Of a stretch of 10,644 nt of DNA, positions 1 to 5,960 are shown in pieces. The DNA comes from Rubrobacteraceae bacterium (GTDB lineage: Bacteria; Actinomycetota; Rubrobacteria; Rubrobacterales; Rubrobacteraceae): assembly GCA_021156345.1 (NCBI GenBank), contig JAJNDJ010000016.1:1-10644 (forward strand). Reading direction: 5' to 3'. Position 1 is the stretch's first letter, and the number at the start of each line of letters is the position of its first letter. The notes under the pieces were generated by a model, which was not told the DNA's origin, searched no databases, and was given only the letters and a program-made list of their open reading frames with translations. Both the position numbers and the translations under genes were made by a program.

Positions 1-539
1 GGATACGTAACGTCGATGCCACATCCGAGTACGCCAACCGTAGGGCCCCCTGCTTCGACCGCCCCTTCGTGCGCCGCTGCGTCCACCCCTAGCGCGAGCC
101 CGCTTACCACGCACACCCCCCGCTCGGAGAGCGCGATCCCCAGAGCCCTGGCCGTCTCGATGCCCGTCGCCGAGGCTTTTCGCGACCCGACGAGCGCCAC
201 GGAGACCGTCTCGGGGACCGCGCCGTTCACAAAGACCGCGGGCGGTGGGTCGGGTATGCTCCTCAACGGCCCCGGGTAAGCGTCGTCGACCGGCGTGAGG
301 GCCTCTATCCCTTTCGCCGCCAGGCGATCCTGCATCAGGCCAGGGTCGAAGGCCCGTTGCAACTCCTCGAAAGCGCGCGAAGCCCTCTCGGAGATCTTCG
401 CCCGCCCCGCCAACTCGACGACAGGCGTCCGGAGAACGGCCTCGGGGTCGAGGTTACCGAGGTGCGCCACGAGGCTGCTCCCTACCCTAGCCTGCAAGAG
501 CGAGAGAAACAGGTACTTTGCGCGGTCATCATCTTCCAA
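1..539 (-). CDS. dprA: DprA, DNA-processing protein A (N-terminal 180 residues; runs off left edge)
   Basis: DprA binds single-stranded DNA entering the cell during natural transformation and loads RecA on it. The translated reverse strand gives a helical N-terminal region (about residues 1-80) and then the start of the Rossmann fold: VALVGSRKAS near 114-123, VVSGLALGVDAAAHEGA near 144-160 and TVGVLGCGIDVTYP near 167-180, all typical of the DprA/Smf core. The C-terminal part lies outside the window. The start is a TTG at 539-537: an in-frame TAG sits immediately upstream, and a GGAGG lies 10 nt before the TTG. The gene overlaps the 3' end of comM by 11 nt, so the two are probably co-transcribed and translationally coupled. 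Identity is certain from motifs; the TTG start is inferred from the stop and ribosome binding site. Confidence 0.93.
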   Translation of the reverse strand, partial: MEDDDRAKYLFLSLLQARVGSSLVAHLGNLDPEAVLRTPVVELAGRAKISERASRAFEELQRAFDPGLMQDRLAAKGIEALTPVDDAYPGPLRSIPDPPPAVFVNGAVPETVSVALVGSRKASATGIETARALGIALSERGVCVVSGLALGVDAAAHEGAVEAGGPTVGVLGCGIDVTY

Positions 540-2037
540 CTAGGTGCGACCTCCGGTAGTTGAGTGCCTCGGCAACATGCGCGGCGGCTATCTCCTCCTC
601 GCCAGAGAGGTCGGCGATGGTCCTAGCCACCCTGAGTACCCTGTCATGCCCCCTCCCCGAGAGCCCCATCCGGTCCACCGCCCGCGAGAAGAGCGTCTCC
701 GCATCGCCGCCCAAGGCACACGCCTCGCGCAGCCGGCGTCCGGAGAGTGCGGAGTTGGGAGATCCCTGGCGCAGGTCCTGGACCCCTCGCGCCGCGCTAA
801 CCCGCTCCCTCACAAACTGGGACTCTTCTGAGTGTCTCTCCTCTCGCAGCTCCTGGCGCGTAAGGCGTGGCACGTCCACGAAGAGGTCCATGCGATCGAG
901 CAAAGGACCGGAGATGCGGCCCTGATAGCGCTCGATCTGGCCGGGCGTACACCGGCAGACCCGCCTCCTGTCCCCGGCGTAGCCGCAGGGACATGGGTTC
1001 ATGGAACAGACTAAGGTGACCCGCGCAGGATAGCTGAGGGTCGCGGCCACCCGCGAGATCGTCACGTGACCATCCTCCAGGGGCTGGCGCAAGGCCTCGA
1101 GTGCCGTCCGGCTGAACTCGGGCAACTCGTCGAGGAAGAGCACGCCGTGGTGCGCCAGCGACACCTCCCCCGGCCGCGGGTTGCTACCACCCCCCGCCAG
1201 CCCGGAGGTCGATACGGTGTGGTGGGGTGCCCTGAACGGCCTGCGCGTGACGAGTGTCCCGTTACCCTCTCCGCTCGCGCTGTGGACCTTGGTCACCTCG
1301 ATGCGCTCCTCCATGGTGAGCGGAGGGAGAATGCCAGGCATCCTGCGCGCCAACATGGTCTTCCCGGAGCCAGGCGGCCCACTCATGATGACGTTGTGAC
1401 TCCCTGCCGCAGCCACCTCCAGCGCCCGCTTGGCGTAGCGCTGCCCCGCCACGTCGGCAAAGTCCTCGCCAGGTTCTACCGTCTGCCCCTCCTCGTCCGC
1501 AGGTTCAGCGGGAGAGACCCGCGAAGAGTCCCCCAGAAACTCCACAGCCTCCCTGAGGCTCCGCATTCCATAGACCTCTACGCCGCCGATGGCCGCAGCC
1601 TCGGGTGCGTCTCGCTCGGGAACGAGCAGACGCGGTAACCCTTCCCTCCTGGCGCCCTCAGCCATAGATAGTGCCCCCCTGACACCCCGCAACCCACCGT
1701 CGAGCGAAAGCTCCCCCACCACACCCGCACCCTCCAAACCTCCCGCCGGCAGCACGCCCGATGCGCCGAGAATCCCGAGCGCGATCGGAAGGTCGAAGGC
1801 GGGCCCCTCCTTCCTCAAGTTCGCCGGAGCGAGGTTCACTATTACCTTCTTGGTCGGGAACTTGTAGCCACTGTTGGAGATGGCCACCCTTACCCTCTCC
1901 CGTGCCTCCTGCACCGCCGCATCAGGCAGACCCACGATCGAGAAACCAGGCAACCCTGTGCTGACGTCCACCTCGACCTCCACAGGCAACGCGTCTATCC
2001 CGAACAGACTGAGGCTCCTCGCCCGGCAGACGGACAT
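529..2037 (-). CDS. comM: ComM/YifB family AAA+ ATPase (Mg-chelatase-like), branch-migration helicase
   Basis: ComM is a hexameric AAA+ motor that drives branch migration of transforming DNA into the chromosome. The protein has the YifB N-terminal domain (GIDALPVEVEVDVS, GLPGFSIVGLPDAAV, NLAPANLRKEG), a Walker A GPPGSGKT (about residues 220-227 from this start), a Walker B VLFLDELPEF (about 300-308) and the cysteine cluster CSMNPCPCGYAGDRRRVCRC that is usual in this family. A GTG at 2049 is the first possible start, but the ATG at 2037 gives an N-terminus that matches E. coli YifB in length and register, so I prefer it; neither start has a strong Shine-Dalgarno. Length (502 residues) is normal for the family. 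It is followed by dprA with an 11-nt overlap. Upstream is a 392-bp gap with no yraN or rnhB, the genes I would often expect before comM in actinobacteria. Confidence 0.95.
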   Translation of the reverse strand: MSVCRARSLSLFGIDALPVEVEVDVSTGLPGFSIVGLPDAAVQEARERVRVAISNSGYKFPTKKVIVNLAPANLRKEGPAFDLPIALGILGASGVLPAGGLEGAGVVGELSLDGGLRGVRGALSMAEGARREGLPRLLVPERDAPEAAAIGGVEVYGMRSLREAVEFLGDSSRVSPAEPADEEGQTVEPGEDFADVAGQRYAKRALEVAAAGSHNVIMSGPPGSGKTMLARRMPGILPPLTMEERIEVTKVHSASGEGNGTLVTRRPFRAPHHTVSTSGLAGGGSNPRPGEVSLAHHGVLFLDELPEFSRTALEALRQPLEDGHVTISRVAATLSYPARVTLVCSMNPCPCGYAGDRRRVCRCTPGQIERYQGRISGPLLDRMDLFVDVPRLTRQELREERHSEESQFVRERVSAARGVQDLRQGSPNSALSGRRLREACALGGDAETLFSRAVDRMGLSGRGHDRVLRVARTIADLSGEEEIAAAHVAEALNYRRSHLVGR

Positions 2038-2107
2038 CAGCCACAACACCTACAAGCCATCGCCGTGATTCCTAACTCCACCACCTCGACATAGCAAGCC
2101 CCAACAG

Positions 2108-2159
2108 TATACAGTATTTGTGTCTATGATGATATACAGAAGTTTATTATTTTATACAG
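2108..2159. repeat. Three TATACAG heptamers in AT-rich DNA upstream of comM
   Basis: TATACAG occurs at 2108-2114, 2133-2139 and 2153-2159, which on the minus strand reads CTGTATA three times, 25 and 20 bp apart. The first copy sits inside a tandem ACAGTAT pair (2104-2117). This is the most AT-rich stretch of the window and lies about 70-120 bp before the comM start, so it may be the comM-dprA promoter and an operator. No single -35/-10 pair stands out clearly. The repeats are seen directly; the regulatory role is inferred. Confidence 0.45.
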
Positions 2160-2296
2160 CGTACCAGCACATGAGGTTTCGCGCGTGCAAGAGCCCTGGC
2201 TGACACGCCGGCTGCAAGGCGCGTGCCCACATGCACGTGGTCTCCTGCATAGGTTCGGGGTTCCCCTTGACGTCGCGAGGACCAGCCCGCCGGTAG

Positions 2297-2340
2297 CTTA
2301 CTGCGCCGAGTGCGTGGGAGGAACATATTCAGAAGTTCGC
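2297..2340 (+). repeat. Dispersed 44-bp intergenic repeat, copy 1
   Basis: The copy matches the middle block AGTGCGTGG exactly and ends with CAGAAGTTCGC, close to the family's right block ATTCTCGGAAGTTCGC. Its left block is degenerate. It leads directly into the bipartite promoter-like motif at 2335-2365. Confidence 0.6.
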
Positions 2341-2365
2341 GCCAGGGGTCATTAGGTGGCATCAT
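2335..2365 (+). promoter_or_regulatory. Bipartite promoter-like motif upstream of the 2430 membrane protein
   Basis: GTTCGC at 2335-2340, then 14 nt, then GGTGGCATCAT at 2355-2365. The same two blocks with the same 14-nt gap occur at 3546, 9375 and 9840, while the 14 nt between them are not conserved. That is what a -35/-10 pair looks like. The start codon is 64 nt further on. The 14-nt gap is reminiscent of SigB/SigF-type promoters (GTTT then GGGTAT), but the -10 block differs, so the sigma factor is unknown. Confidence 0.6.
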
Positions 2366-2384
2366 GACCGCAGTGGAAAGGGGT

Positions 2385-2410
2385 GACCCGCCGAGTTCTA
2401 GGAGCGGGTC
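2385..2410 (+). other. Hairpin in the 5' UTR just before the ribosome binding site
   Basis: GACCCGC (2385-2391) can pair with GCGGGTC (2404-2410) around a 12-nt loop. It lies between the putative promoter and the Shine-Dalgarno AAAGGAGG (2413-2420). Shorter hairpin-capable sequences sit at the equivalent place after the motifs at 9395 and 9860, so a 5' UTR hairpin may be part of the shared module. Confidence 0.4.
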
Positions 2411-2429
2411 GGAAAGGAGGTAACGCGGT

Positions 2430-2840
2430 ATGCAACCTACTCGCGTGCTACCTGCTGTTTCCGTGCTGTCCTTGATCAGCGTGGAATACGGCGGCTGGGC
2501 GTTGCTAGGATTCCTCACTGGACGCGGCCAACTCGGCCAGTTCCGAGAGCAGTTCTTCAGGGCTGGGCACGCCCACGCCGGGGTGCTGTTGGTGCTCTCG
2601 CTCGTATACTTCCTGCACCTCGACCGAACCGGCTACTCGGACGGAGTCAAGTGGCTCGCTGGCAGCCTACTGCTTGCGGGGATCATGGCTCAGTCGGGTG
2701 GCTTCTTCATCCACCTTGGGCTCGGACAGCCCAACAGAAGCTCTCTAGGCACGGTGGTGACGCGGTTCGGCGCTCTGCTCATCGCGGCGGCGTTGATCAT
2801 CTTGGCCGTGGGTTTGCTCAGGAGCGGTCGCCAGGGCTAG
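2430..2840 (+). CDS. Small four-helix membrane protein of unknown function
   Basis: A 136-residue, strongly hydrophobic protein with four likely membrane segments at about residues 7-29, 48-63, 73-96 and 107-130. A histidine motif HAHAG (47-51) opens the second segment, and a third-segment SGGFFIHLG carries another histidine, so buried histidines could bind a metal or haem; that is speculation. A charged loop, GRGQLGQFREQFFR, lies between segments 1 and 2. The start is well supported: ATG with AAAGGAGG 9 nt upstream, and a 5' UTR beginning at the bipartite motif near 2355. It is monocistronic, followed by 325 bp without a gene. I recall similar uncharacterised proteins in Rubrobacter-like genomes but know no named family, so no function is assigned. 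Confidence 0.82.
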   Translation: MQPTRVLPAVSVLSLISVEYGGWALLGFLTGRGQLGQFREQFFRAGHAHAGVLLVLSLVYFLHLDRTGYSDGVKWLAGSLLLAGIMAQSGGFFIHLGLGQPNRSSLGTVVTRFGALLIAAALIILAVGLLRSGRQG

Positions 2841-2892
2841 TAGTGAAGGAGTTCGCGGCCGGGTTAATGAACCAGGACCGGGGACCGTGGCC

Positions 2893-2936
2893 GTCATTTG
2901 CCAAACCTCGTCGAAGGGGGATTCTCGGAAGTTCGA
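2893..2936 (+). repeat. Dispersed 44-bp intergenic repeat, copy 2
   Basis: The left half is degenerate, but the right half GAAGGGGGATTCTCGGAAG followed by TTCGA is almost the family consensus. It is not followed by the GGTGGCATCAT block; a TTGACA promoter starts 15 nt downstream instead. Confidence 0.6.
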
Positions 2937-2951
2937 CGCAAGCAAAACGTC

Positions 2952-2979
2952 TTGACACGCGTGACACAGTTGCTACTAT
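2952..2979 (+). promoter_or_regulatory. Housekeeping-type promoter for the leader RNA and the 3166 gene
   Basis: TTGACA at 2952-2957 and TACTAT at 2974-2979 with a 16-nt spacer match the primary sigma factor consensus well. Transcription would begin near 2986, giving a leader of about 150 nt before the Shine-Dalgarno at 3118. This is the best classical promoter in the window. Confidence 0.65.
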
Positions 2980-2985
2980 GTGCAC

Positions 2986-3133
2986 CTGGCAAAGGAACAA
3001 CCCGAAGTAGAGGCTGAGAAGCCCGTCCCAATTATGGGCGCTTAAGAGACGGGCAGAGCTAGTAGCGCAACCGGCTACCGAGAAAGCGGTGGTCGGTTGC
3101 GTTTCGCTTTGGGCGAAAGGAGGTGAGAGTGCC
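2986..3133 (+). ncRNA. Structured 5' leader RNA, class not recognised (candidate riboswitch or attenuator)
   Basis: Several helices can be drawn by eye. GGCT-GAGA-AGCC near 3012-3023 has a GNRA-type loop. GCCCGTC (3021-3027) pairs with GACGGGC (3048-3054), enclosing CCA-ATTA-TGG (3028-3037); this helix competes with the first. A 15-bp uninterrupted stem forms between 3066-3080 and 3087-3101 (13 Watson-Crick and 2 G-U pairs, loop AGAAAG). TTTCGC (3102-3107) pairs with GCGAAA (3113-3118), whose last base begins the Shine-Dalgarno AGGAGG (3118-3123). Competing helices followed by a strong hairpin next to the ribosome binding site suggest regulation in cis. I compared it by memory with ydaO, yybP-ykoY, ZTP, guanidine and c-di-GMP classes and saw no match. 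A stand-alone small RNA is the alternative. Confidence 0.5.
3066..3110 (+). terminator. Possible intrinsic terminator or attenuator hairpin in the leader
   Basis: The perfect 15-bp stem (3066-3080 with 3087-3101) is followed by GTTTCGCTTT, a T-rich but interrupted tract. It could stop transcription before the 3166 gene if not prevented by an alternative fold. The tract is weak for a terminator, so a purely translational role, or simple RNA stability, is also possible. Confidence 0.35.
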
Positions 3134-3169
3134 TTGAGCTGCCGTAGGGTCCGGGTCGGACACGCATGA
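3134..3169 (+). CDS. Possible 11-codon leader ORF coupled to the 3166 gene
   Basis: The strongest ribosome binding site in this stretch, AAAGGAGGTGA (3116-3126), is followed 10 nt later by TTG, opening an ORF of 11 codons (MSCRRVRVGHA if TTG starts) that ends in TGA at 3167-3169. The next gene's ATG is 3166-3168, so the two overlap as ATGA, the usual layout for translational coupling, and that ATG has no good Shine-Dalgarno of its own. It may be a real coupling peptide, or the true start of the downstream protein may have been displaced by a frame change. Confidence 0.28.
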   Translation: MSCRRVRVGHA

Positions 3170-3471
3170 AACCTAGGGTGACCGCTCAGCTTCATTCGTC
3201 TTCCGGCAGGAGCTCGAAGATCCTCAGAGACAACACGCACATCGAGACGGTCGTGGAAGTGGCCGGGGTGGGTAAGTTGGTACTAGATGTGGACAGCGGA
3301 GGCGGCTACTCGCTACGGGCGTATCCGGAGGGCAGCGAAGATACAAGCCGAGACCTGCTCGCAGTTGGCGTTGTGCATGCCGACGGGATCATAGCCATCC
3401 ACCCGGAGGGGTTGTCTGCTGTTGATGGTGAGCAAGGAGCCCCGGGCGCCGAGCGAAATCCCAATATGTGA
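3166..3471 (+). CDS. Hypothetical protein, 101 residues
   Basis: Not recognised. No signal peptide or membrane segment is evident. The central part (about residues 24-88) alternates hydrophobic and polar residues in a way that suggests a small beta-rich domain (IETVVEVAGVGKLVLDVD, then LLAVGVVHADGIIAIHPEG), while both ends look disordered. An in-frame TAG at 3145 limits the start to the ATG at 3166. That ATG lacks a clear ribosome binding site, but a strong one lies at 3118 serving the overlapping short ORF. It is downstream of the structured leader, which suggests that this gene is the regulated product. An antisense ORF over the same region (3313-3651) has poorer composition, so I prefer the plus strand. 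It could still be a chance ORF. Confidence 0.5.
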   Translation: MKPRVTAQLHSSSGRSSKILRDNTHIETVVEVAGVGKLVLDVDSGGGYSLRAYPEGSEDTSRDLLAVGVVHADGIIAIHPEGLSAVDGEQGAPGAERNPNM

Positions 3472-3506
3472 GGCTCCCATTCTTCCCTCATTCACGAAGT
3501 GCGTAG

Positions 3507-3551
3507 CCTGTTTCACCCTACAGCCTAAAAGACATGTTCTCCGGAGTTCGC
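3507..3551 (+). repeat. Dispersed 44-bp intergenic repeat, copy 3
   Basis: The left block appears as CCTGTTTCACCC (one extra base), the middle is degenerate, and the right block is GTTCTCCGGAGTTCGC. It feeds directly into the bipartite motif upstream of the universal stress protein. Confidence 0.55.
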
Positions 3552-3576
3552 ACCAAGTACGTGCGGCTGGCATCAT
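3546..3576 (+). promoter_or_regulatory. Bipartite promoter-like motif upstream of the universal stress protein
   Basis: GTTCGC at 3546-3551, 14 nt, then GCTGGCATCAT at 3566-3576. The layout is identical to the motifs at 2335, 9375 and 9840. The universal stress protein begins 40 nt after the right block, leaving room for a short 5' UTR and ribosome binding site. Confidence 0.62.
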
Positions 3577-3616
3577 GTAGCAGCCTGGCAATCCACAAGC
3601 GAGGAGGACACCTTCT

Positions 3617-4090
3617 ATGAGCATCTTCCCATCCAAGGTCCTTTTGGCCACCGACGGTTCTAGGGAGGCCGAGCTGGCCGCCCGAACCGCAGCGGACCTA
3701 AGCCAGAAGACCGGCTCAGAGTTGCACGTCGTTCACGCCTTCGGCATCGTCCCTGTAGGACCTCCGGTCTATCCCGAAGCCACCGACCTCCAGAGTGTAG
3801 ATTACGAAACGCAGACTGAGGAACGTCAGCGGATCTCCGAGCAACGAGCTCGAGAGGTGCTTGAGGCGGAGGTGGAGAAGATAAGCTCTTACGGGGGCAC
3901 GGTAGCTCAAGAGCATCTGATAGAGGGATGGGTAGCCCCGGCGATCGTCACGTTGGCCGAGGAGATAGGGGCAGGTCTGATAGTAATGGGCAGCAGGGGC
4001 TTGGGTGGGATCAGGAGAGCGTTGATGGGCAGCGTCTCTGACTCGGTTGTGCGGCATGCCCACTGCCCCGTATTGGTGGTGCGCGAGTAA
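3617..4090 (+). CDS. Universal stress protein, UspA family (ATP-binding type)
   Basis: A single-domain UspA-fold protein of 157 residues, the normal length. UspA proteins are cytoplasmic dimers that support survival under starvation, oxidative or other stress. Visible motifs are the N-terminal strand KVLLATDGS with Asp13, and the C-terminal nucleotide-binding motif G125-2X-G128-9X-G138-S139 (GSRGLGGIRRALMGS), followed by SVVRHAHCPVLVV. The intact glycine motif marks it as the ATP-binding subclass. The ATG is preceded by GAGGAGG with a 9-nt spacer. It appears to be monocistronic: its own putative promoter lies just upstream and a repeat-containing gap follows. Sharing that promoter motif with three other small-gene loci is the main argument that the motif is stress related. 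Confidence 0.95.
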   Translation: MSIFPSKVLLATDGSREAELAARTAADLSQKTGSELHVVHAFGIVPVGPPVYPEATDLQSVDYETQTEERQRISEQRAREVLEAEVEKISSYGGTVAQEHLIEGWVAPAIVTLAEEIGAGLIVMGSRGLGGIRRALMGSVSDSVVRHAHCPVLVVRE

Positions 4091-4112
4091 CGCCGCTCCA
4101 GAGGGTCTTTCG

Positions 4113-4190
4113 CACCATTCACACTTCGCGCAGCCGCGTAGAAGGCTGATTTTGCGAACTTCGCCCTTGACGAATTCTCGAAGGGTTCGC
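4113..4190 (+). repeat. Dispersed intergenic repeat, copy 4, with TTGACG extension
   Basis: 4113-4164 is a somewhat longer copy (CCATTCAC, GTAGAAGG, GATTTTGCGAACTTCGC). It is followed directly by CTTGACGAATTCTCGAAGG and GTTCGC (4166-4190), which repeats the right block behind a TTGACG word. The same order of parts is seen at 5895-5960 and 6936-7006. Confidence 0.55.
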
Positions 4191-4330
4191 ACCTGGCTCG
4201 CAAGAAGTCTCGAGAGTAATGGGTGGGCATAGAGCGTAGGGAGACTCGTCTGCATAGTCATCCGAGGAAAGGCGAAAGATTCAAGCACGTCTTCGATCTG
4301 ATCGGAACTACTGTCCAGCGTCTTTGTGCC

Positions 4331-4365
4331 GAGCTTCGCCTTGACGGAGTTCTCGGAAGATTGCT
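4331..4365 (+). repeat. Partial repeat copy with TTGACG extension, copy 5
   Basis: GAGCTTCGCCTTGACGGAG followed by TTCTCGGAAGATTGC closely parallels 4156-4188. It lies about 100 bp before the oxidoreductase start and may supply a -35-like TTGACG, but no matching -10 is evident. Confidence 0.45.
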
Positions 4366-4467
4366 CAACGCGACTTGCAGGAGTACGTAGGTCTGAAATC
4401 TGCTATTTTGCCCAACGTAGCACAAGGGTTCTGCCATGTTACGTCGGGGAAAGGAAGAAGCGTTATT

Positions 4468-5883
4468 GTGGATCGGCGAGACGCACTAGGGTTGCCGTTG
4501 GCCAAGCTCTTCGATGAGGCGGAAATCCTAGAGTTCGCGGCTTCCCTGAGGGGCGACCTGATACGCCCCGAGGACGACCGCTACGGTGCTGCCCGGGCGG
4601 TCTTCAACGCCATTGTGGATCGACGTCCCGCCCTGATCGTCCGCTGCACGGGCGTGGCCGACGTGATGAGGGGCGTCGAGTTCGCCCGGTCACGCGACCT
4701 GCCGTTATCTATTCGTGGCGGGGGGCACAGCGTCGCTGGCAAGGCGGTATGCGACGGGGGCCTGATGCTCGACCTTTCGCCCATGAAGGGCATCCGCGTC
4801 GACCCGGCTCAGCGTACCGCCGAAGCCCAGGCCGGGCTAACATTGGGGGAGTTCGACCACGAGACGCAGGCATTCGGTTTGGCGACCACCCTCGGGGTCG
4901 TCTCGGTGACAGGAATAGCGGGCCTTACGCTCGGGGGTGGCCTCGGATGGCTCAACGGCAGGCACGGCCTCGCCTGCGACAATCTCATCTCGGCCGACGT
5001 GGTAACGGCCGACGGCCGACTCTTGAGGGCCACAGAGGAAGAGAACGAGGACCTCTTCTGGGGCATCCGGGGAGGCGGAGGCAACTTCGGGGTTGTGACC
5101 TCCTTCCAATACCGGCTGCATCCGGTTTCGACGGTGCTTGCTGGCGGGCTCTCCTACCCGCTGTCCAAGGCCCACGAGGTCCTTCGCTACTACCACGAGT
5201 TCGCCAGCGGGTGTCCCGACGGACTCTCGACCACCGCTTCGCTGGGCGTGTCACCGGAGGGCGAGGGCACGATCAGCGTCTCGGTGTGCTACTGCGGGCC
5301 CCTCGAGGAGGGAGAGCGGGTGCTTCGCCCCCTGCGGGAGTTCGGCTCGCCACTAGCGGATAACATCGAGCCCATGGCCTACACCACGCTCCAGAGCGCC
5401 CCCGATGCGGGCTTCCCGCCAGGACGGCGCCACTACTGGAAGTCGAGCTACATCAAAGAACTAAGCGAGGAGGCCATCGAGGTCATGGCCGAGTACGTCT
5501 CAGAGATACCCTCGCGCGCCACGGGGGTTGGCCTCCAGCAGATGCACGGGGCGGCAAGCCGCGTGGACCCGACGGCCACAGCCTTTCCACACAGGGACGA
5601 GCACTACGACTTCCTGATCCTCTCGCAGTGGGCCGACCCGGCGGAATCCGAGAAGAACGTCGAGTGGACGCGCTCGTTATTCGAGGCGATGGAGCCCTTC
5701 TTCGAGGAAGGCGTCTACGTGAACAACCTCGGGGACGAAGGAGAGGATCGGGTGATGGCAGCGTATGGCGCCAATTACGGGCGGCTGCTGGCTCTCAAGG
5801 GCAAGTACGACCCCACCAATCTCTTTCGCCTGAACCAGAACATAGCACCGCCCACCGAAGCCGCTAGCAGCCCGGTTTCGTAG
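4468..5883 (+). CDS. FAD-linked oxidoreductase of the berberine bridge enzyme (BBE)-like family
   Basis: A flavoprotein of the VAO/PCMH fold, presumably oxidising a sugar, alcohol or small secondary metabolite; the substrate cannot be told from sequence. The FAD-binding domain covers about residues 50-215: IRGGGHS (82-88) supplies His87, the usual 8-alpha-histidyl attachment point, and LTLGGGLGWLNGRHGL and FWGIRGGGGNFGVVTSF follow. The cysteine position used for a second covalent link in plant BBE and GOOX is not a cysteine (VVSVTGIAG), so a single covalent link is likely. The C-terminal BBE motif is YVNNLGDEGEDRVMAAYG with YDPTNLFRLNQNI. The GTG at 4468 has AGGAAG upstream and gives 471 residues, normal for the family. 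A TTG at 4375 would add 31 atypical residues next to a repeat element. It is convergent with the cupin gene. Confidence 0.92.
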   Translation: MDRRDALGLPLAKLFDEAEILEFAASLRGDLIRPEDDRYGAARAVFNAIVDRRPALIVRCTGVADVMRGVEFARSRDLPLSIRGGGHSVAGKAVCDGGLMLDLSPMKGIRVDPAQRTAEAQAGLTLGEFDHETQAFGLATTLGVVSVTGIAGLTLGGGLGWLNGRHGLACDNLISADVVTADGRLLRATEEENEDLFWGIRGGGGNFGVVTSFQYRLHPVSTVLAGGLSYPLSKAHEVLRYYHEFASGCPDGLSTTASLGVSPEGEGTISVSVCYCGPLEEGERVLRPLREFGSPLADNIEPMAYTTLQSAPDAGFPPGRRHYWKSSYIKELSEEAIEVMAEYVSEIPSRATGVGLQQMHGAASRVDPTATAFPHRDEHYDFLILSQWADPAESEKNVEWTRSLFEAMEPFFEEGVYVNNLGDEGEDRVMAAYGANYGRLLALKGKYDPTNLFRLNQNIAPPTEAASSPVS

Positions 5884-5894
5884 TAGCAGAACAC

Positions 5895-5960
5895 CCTATT
5901 CAGCCGAGTGCGTGCAAGTCAGATTCTACAAACGTCGCCATGACGGATTTCTAGGAAGTA
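5895..5960 (+). repeat. Dispersed intergenic repeat, copy 6, overlapping the cupin 3' end
   Basis: CCTATTCAGCC, AGTGCGTGC and ATTCTACAAACGTCGC (5895-5938) match the family with about 9 mismatches, followed by ATGACGGATTTCTAGGAAG (5940-5958), the TTGACG-type extension. It lies between convergent genes, where a promoter for a neighbour is not needed. The cupin stop codon (5926-5928) and last 11 codons fall inside it. Confidence 0.6.

Larger units (their letters stand above)
2050..2429. other. Divergent intergenic region between comM and the 2430 gene
   Basis: No convincing gene here. The comM-proximal third is unusually AT-rich for this window and contains three TATACAG copies. The right half contains a copy of the dispersed repeat and the bipartite promoter-like motif that faces the gene at 2430. 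The middle (about 2165-2290) shows no tRNA, no recognisable protein remnant and no clear hairpin. Confidence 0.6.
2841..3165 (+). other. Intergenic region with repeat, promoter and structured leader
   Basis: No substantial protein gene. The contents, left to right, are a copy of the dispersed repeat (2893-2936), a consensus-like promoter (2952-2979), a transcribed leader with several hairpins (about 2986-3118), a strong Shine-Dalgarno (3118-3123) and a possible 11-codon ORF (3134-3169). Confidence 0.6.
4091..4467 (+). other. Repeat-containing gap between the stress protein and the FAD oxidoreductase
   Basis: No gene is supported. It contains an extended repeat copy (4113-4190), a related partial copy (4331-4365), and a segment near 4233-4262 that resembles one near 9184-9225. 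No clear terminator follows the stress protein and no convincing -10 was found before the oxidoreductase. The oxidoreductase frame stays open back to a TTG at 4375, but that stretch looks non-coding. Confidence 0.55.

Noticed and set aside
1066..1638. Long plus-strand open frame of 190 codons
   Set aside because: It lies wholly antisense to comM, whose motifs are unmistakable; open antisense frames are expected in GC-rich coding DNA.
2160..2290. Possible tRNA or att site (GGTTCGGGGTTCCCC resembles a T-arm)
   Set aside because: No acceptor stem, anticodon arm or CCA end can be formed around it, and there is no integrase gene or matching direct repeat.
2986..3133. Leader RNA as a ydaO, yybP-ykoY, ZTP, guanidine or c-di-GMP riboswitch
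   Set aside because: A few words look alike (for example CGCTTAAG, GAAGTAG), but the conserved cores of these classes are not present in the right order.
3313..3651. Minus-strand frame of 112 codons over the 3166 gene
   Set aside because: It crosses the promoter motif and start of the universal stress protein and has a cysteine- and arginine-rich composition typical of chance frames.
4375..4467. Upstream TTG start giving the FAD oxidoreductase 31 more residues
   Set aside because: The extra residues do not resemble the family N-terminus, the region borders a repeat copy, and the GTG at 4468 has a ribosome binding site and gives the normal length.
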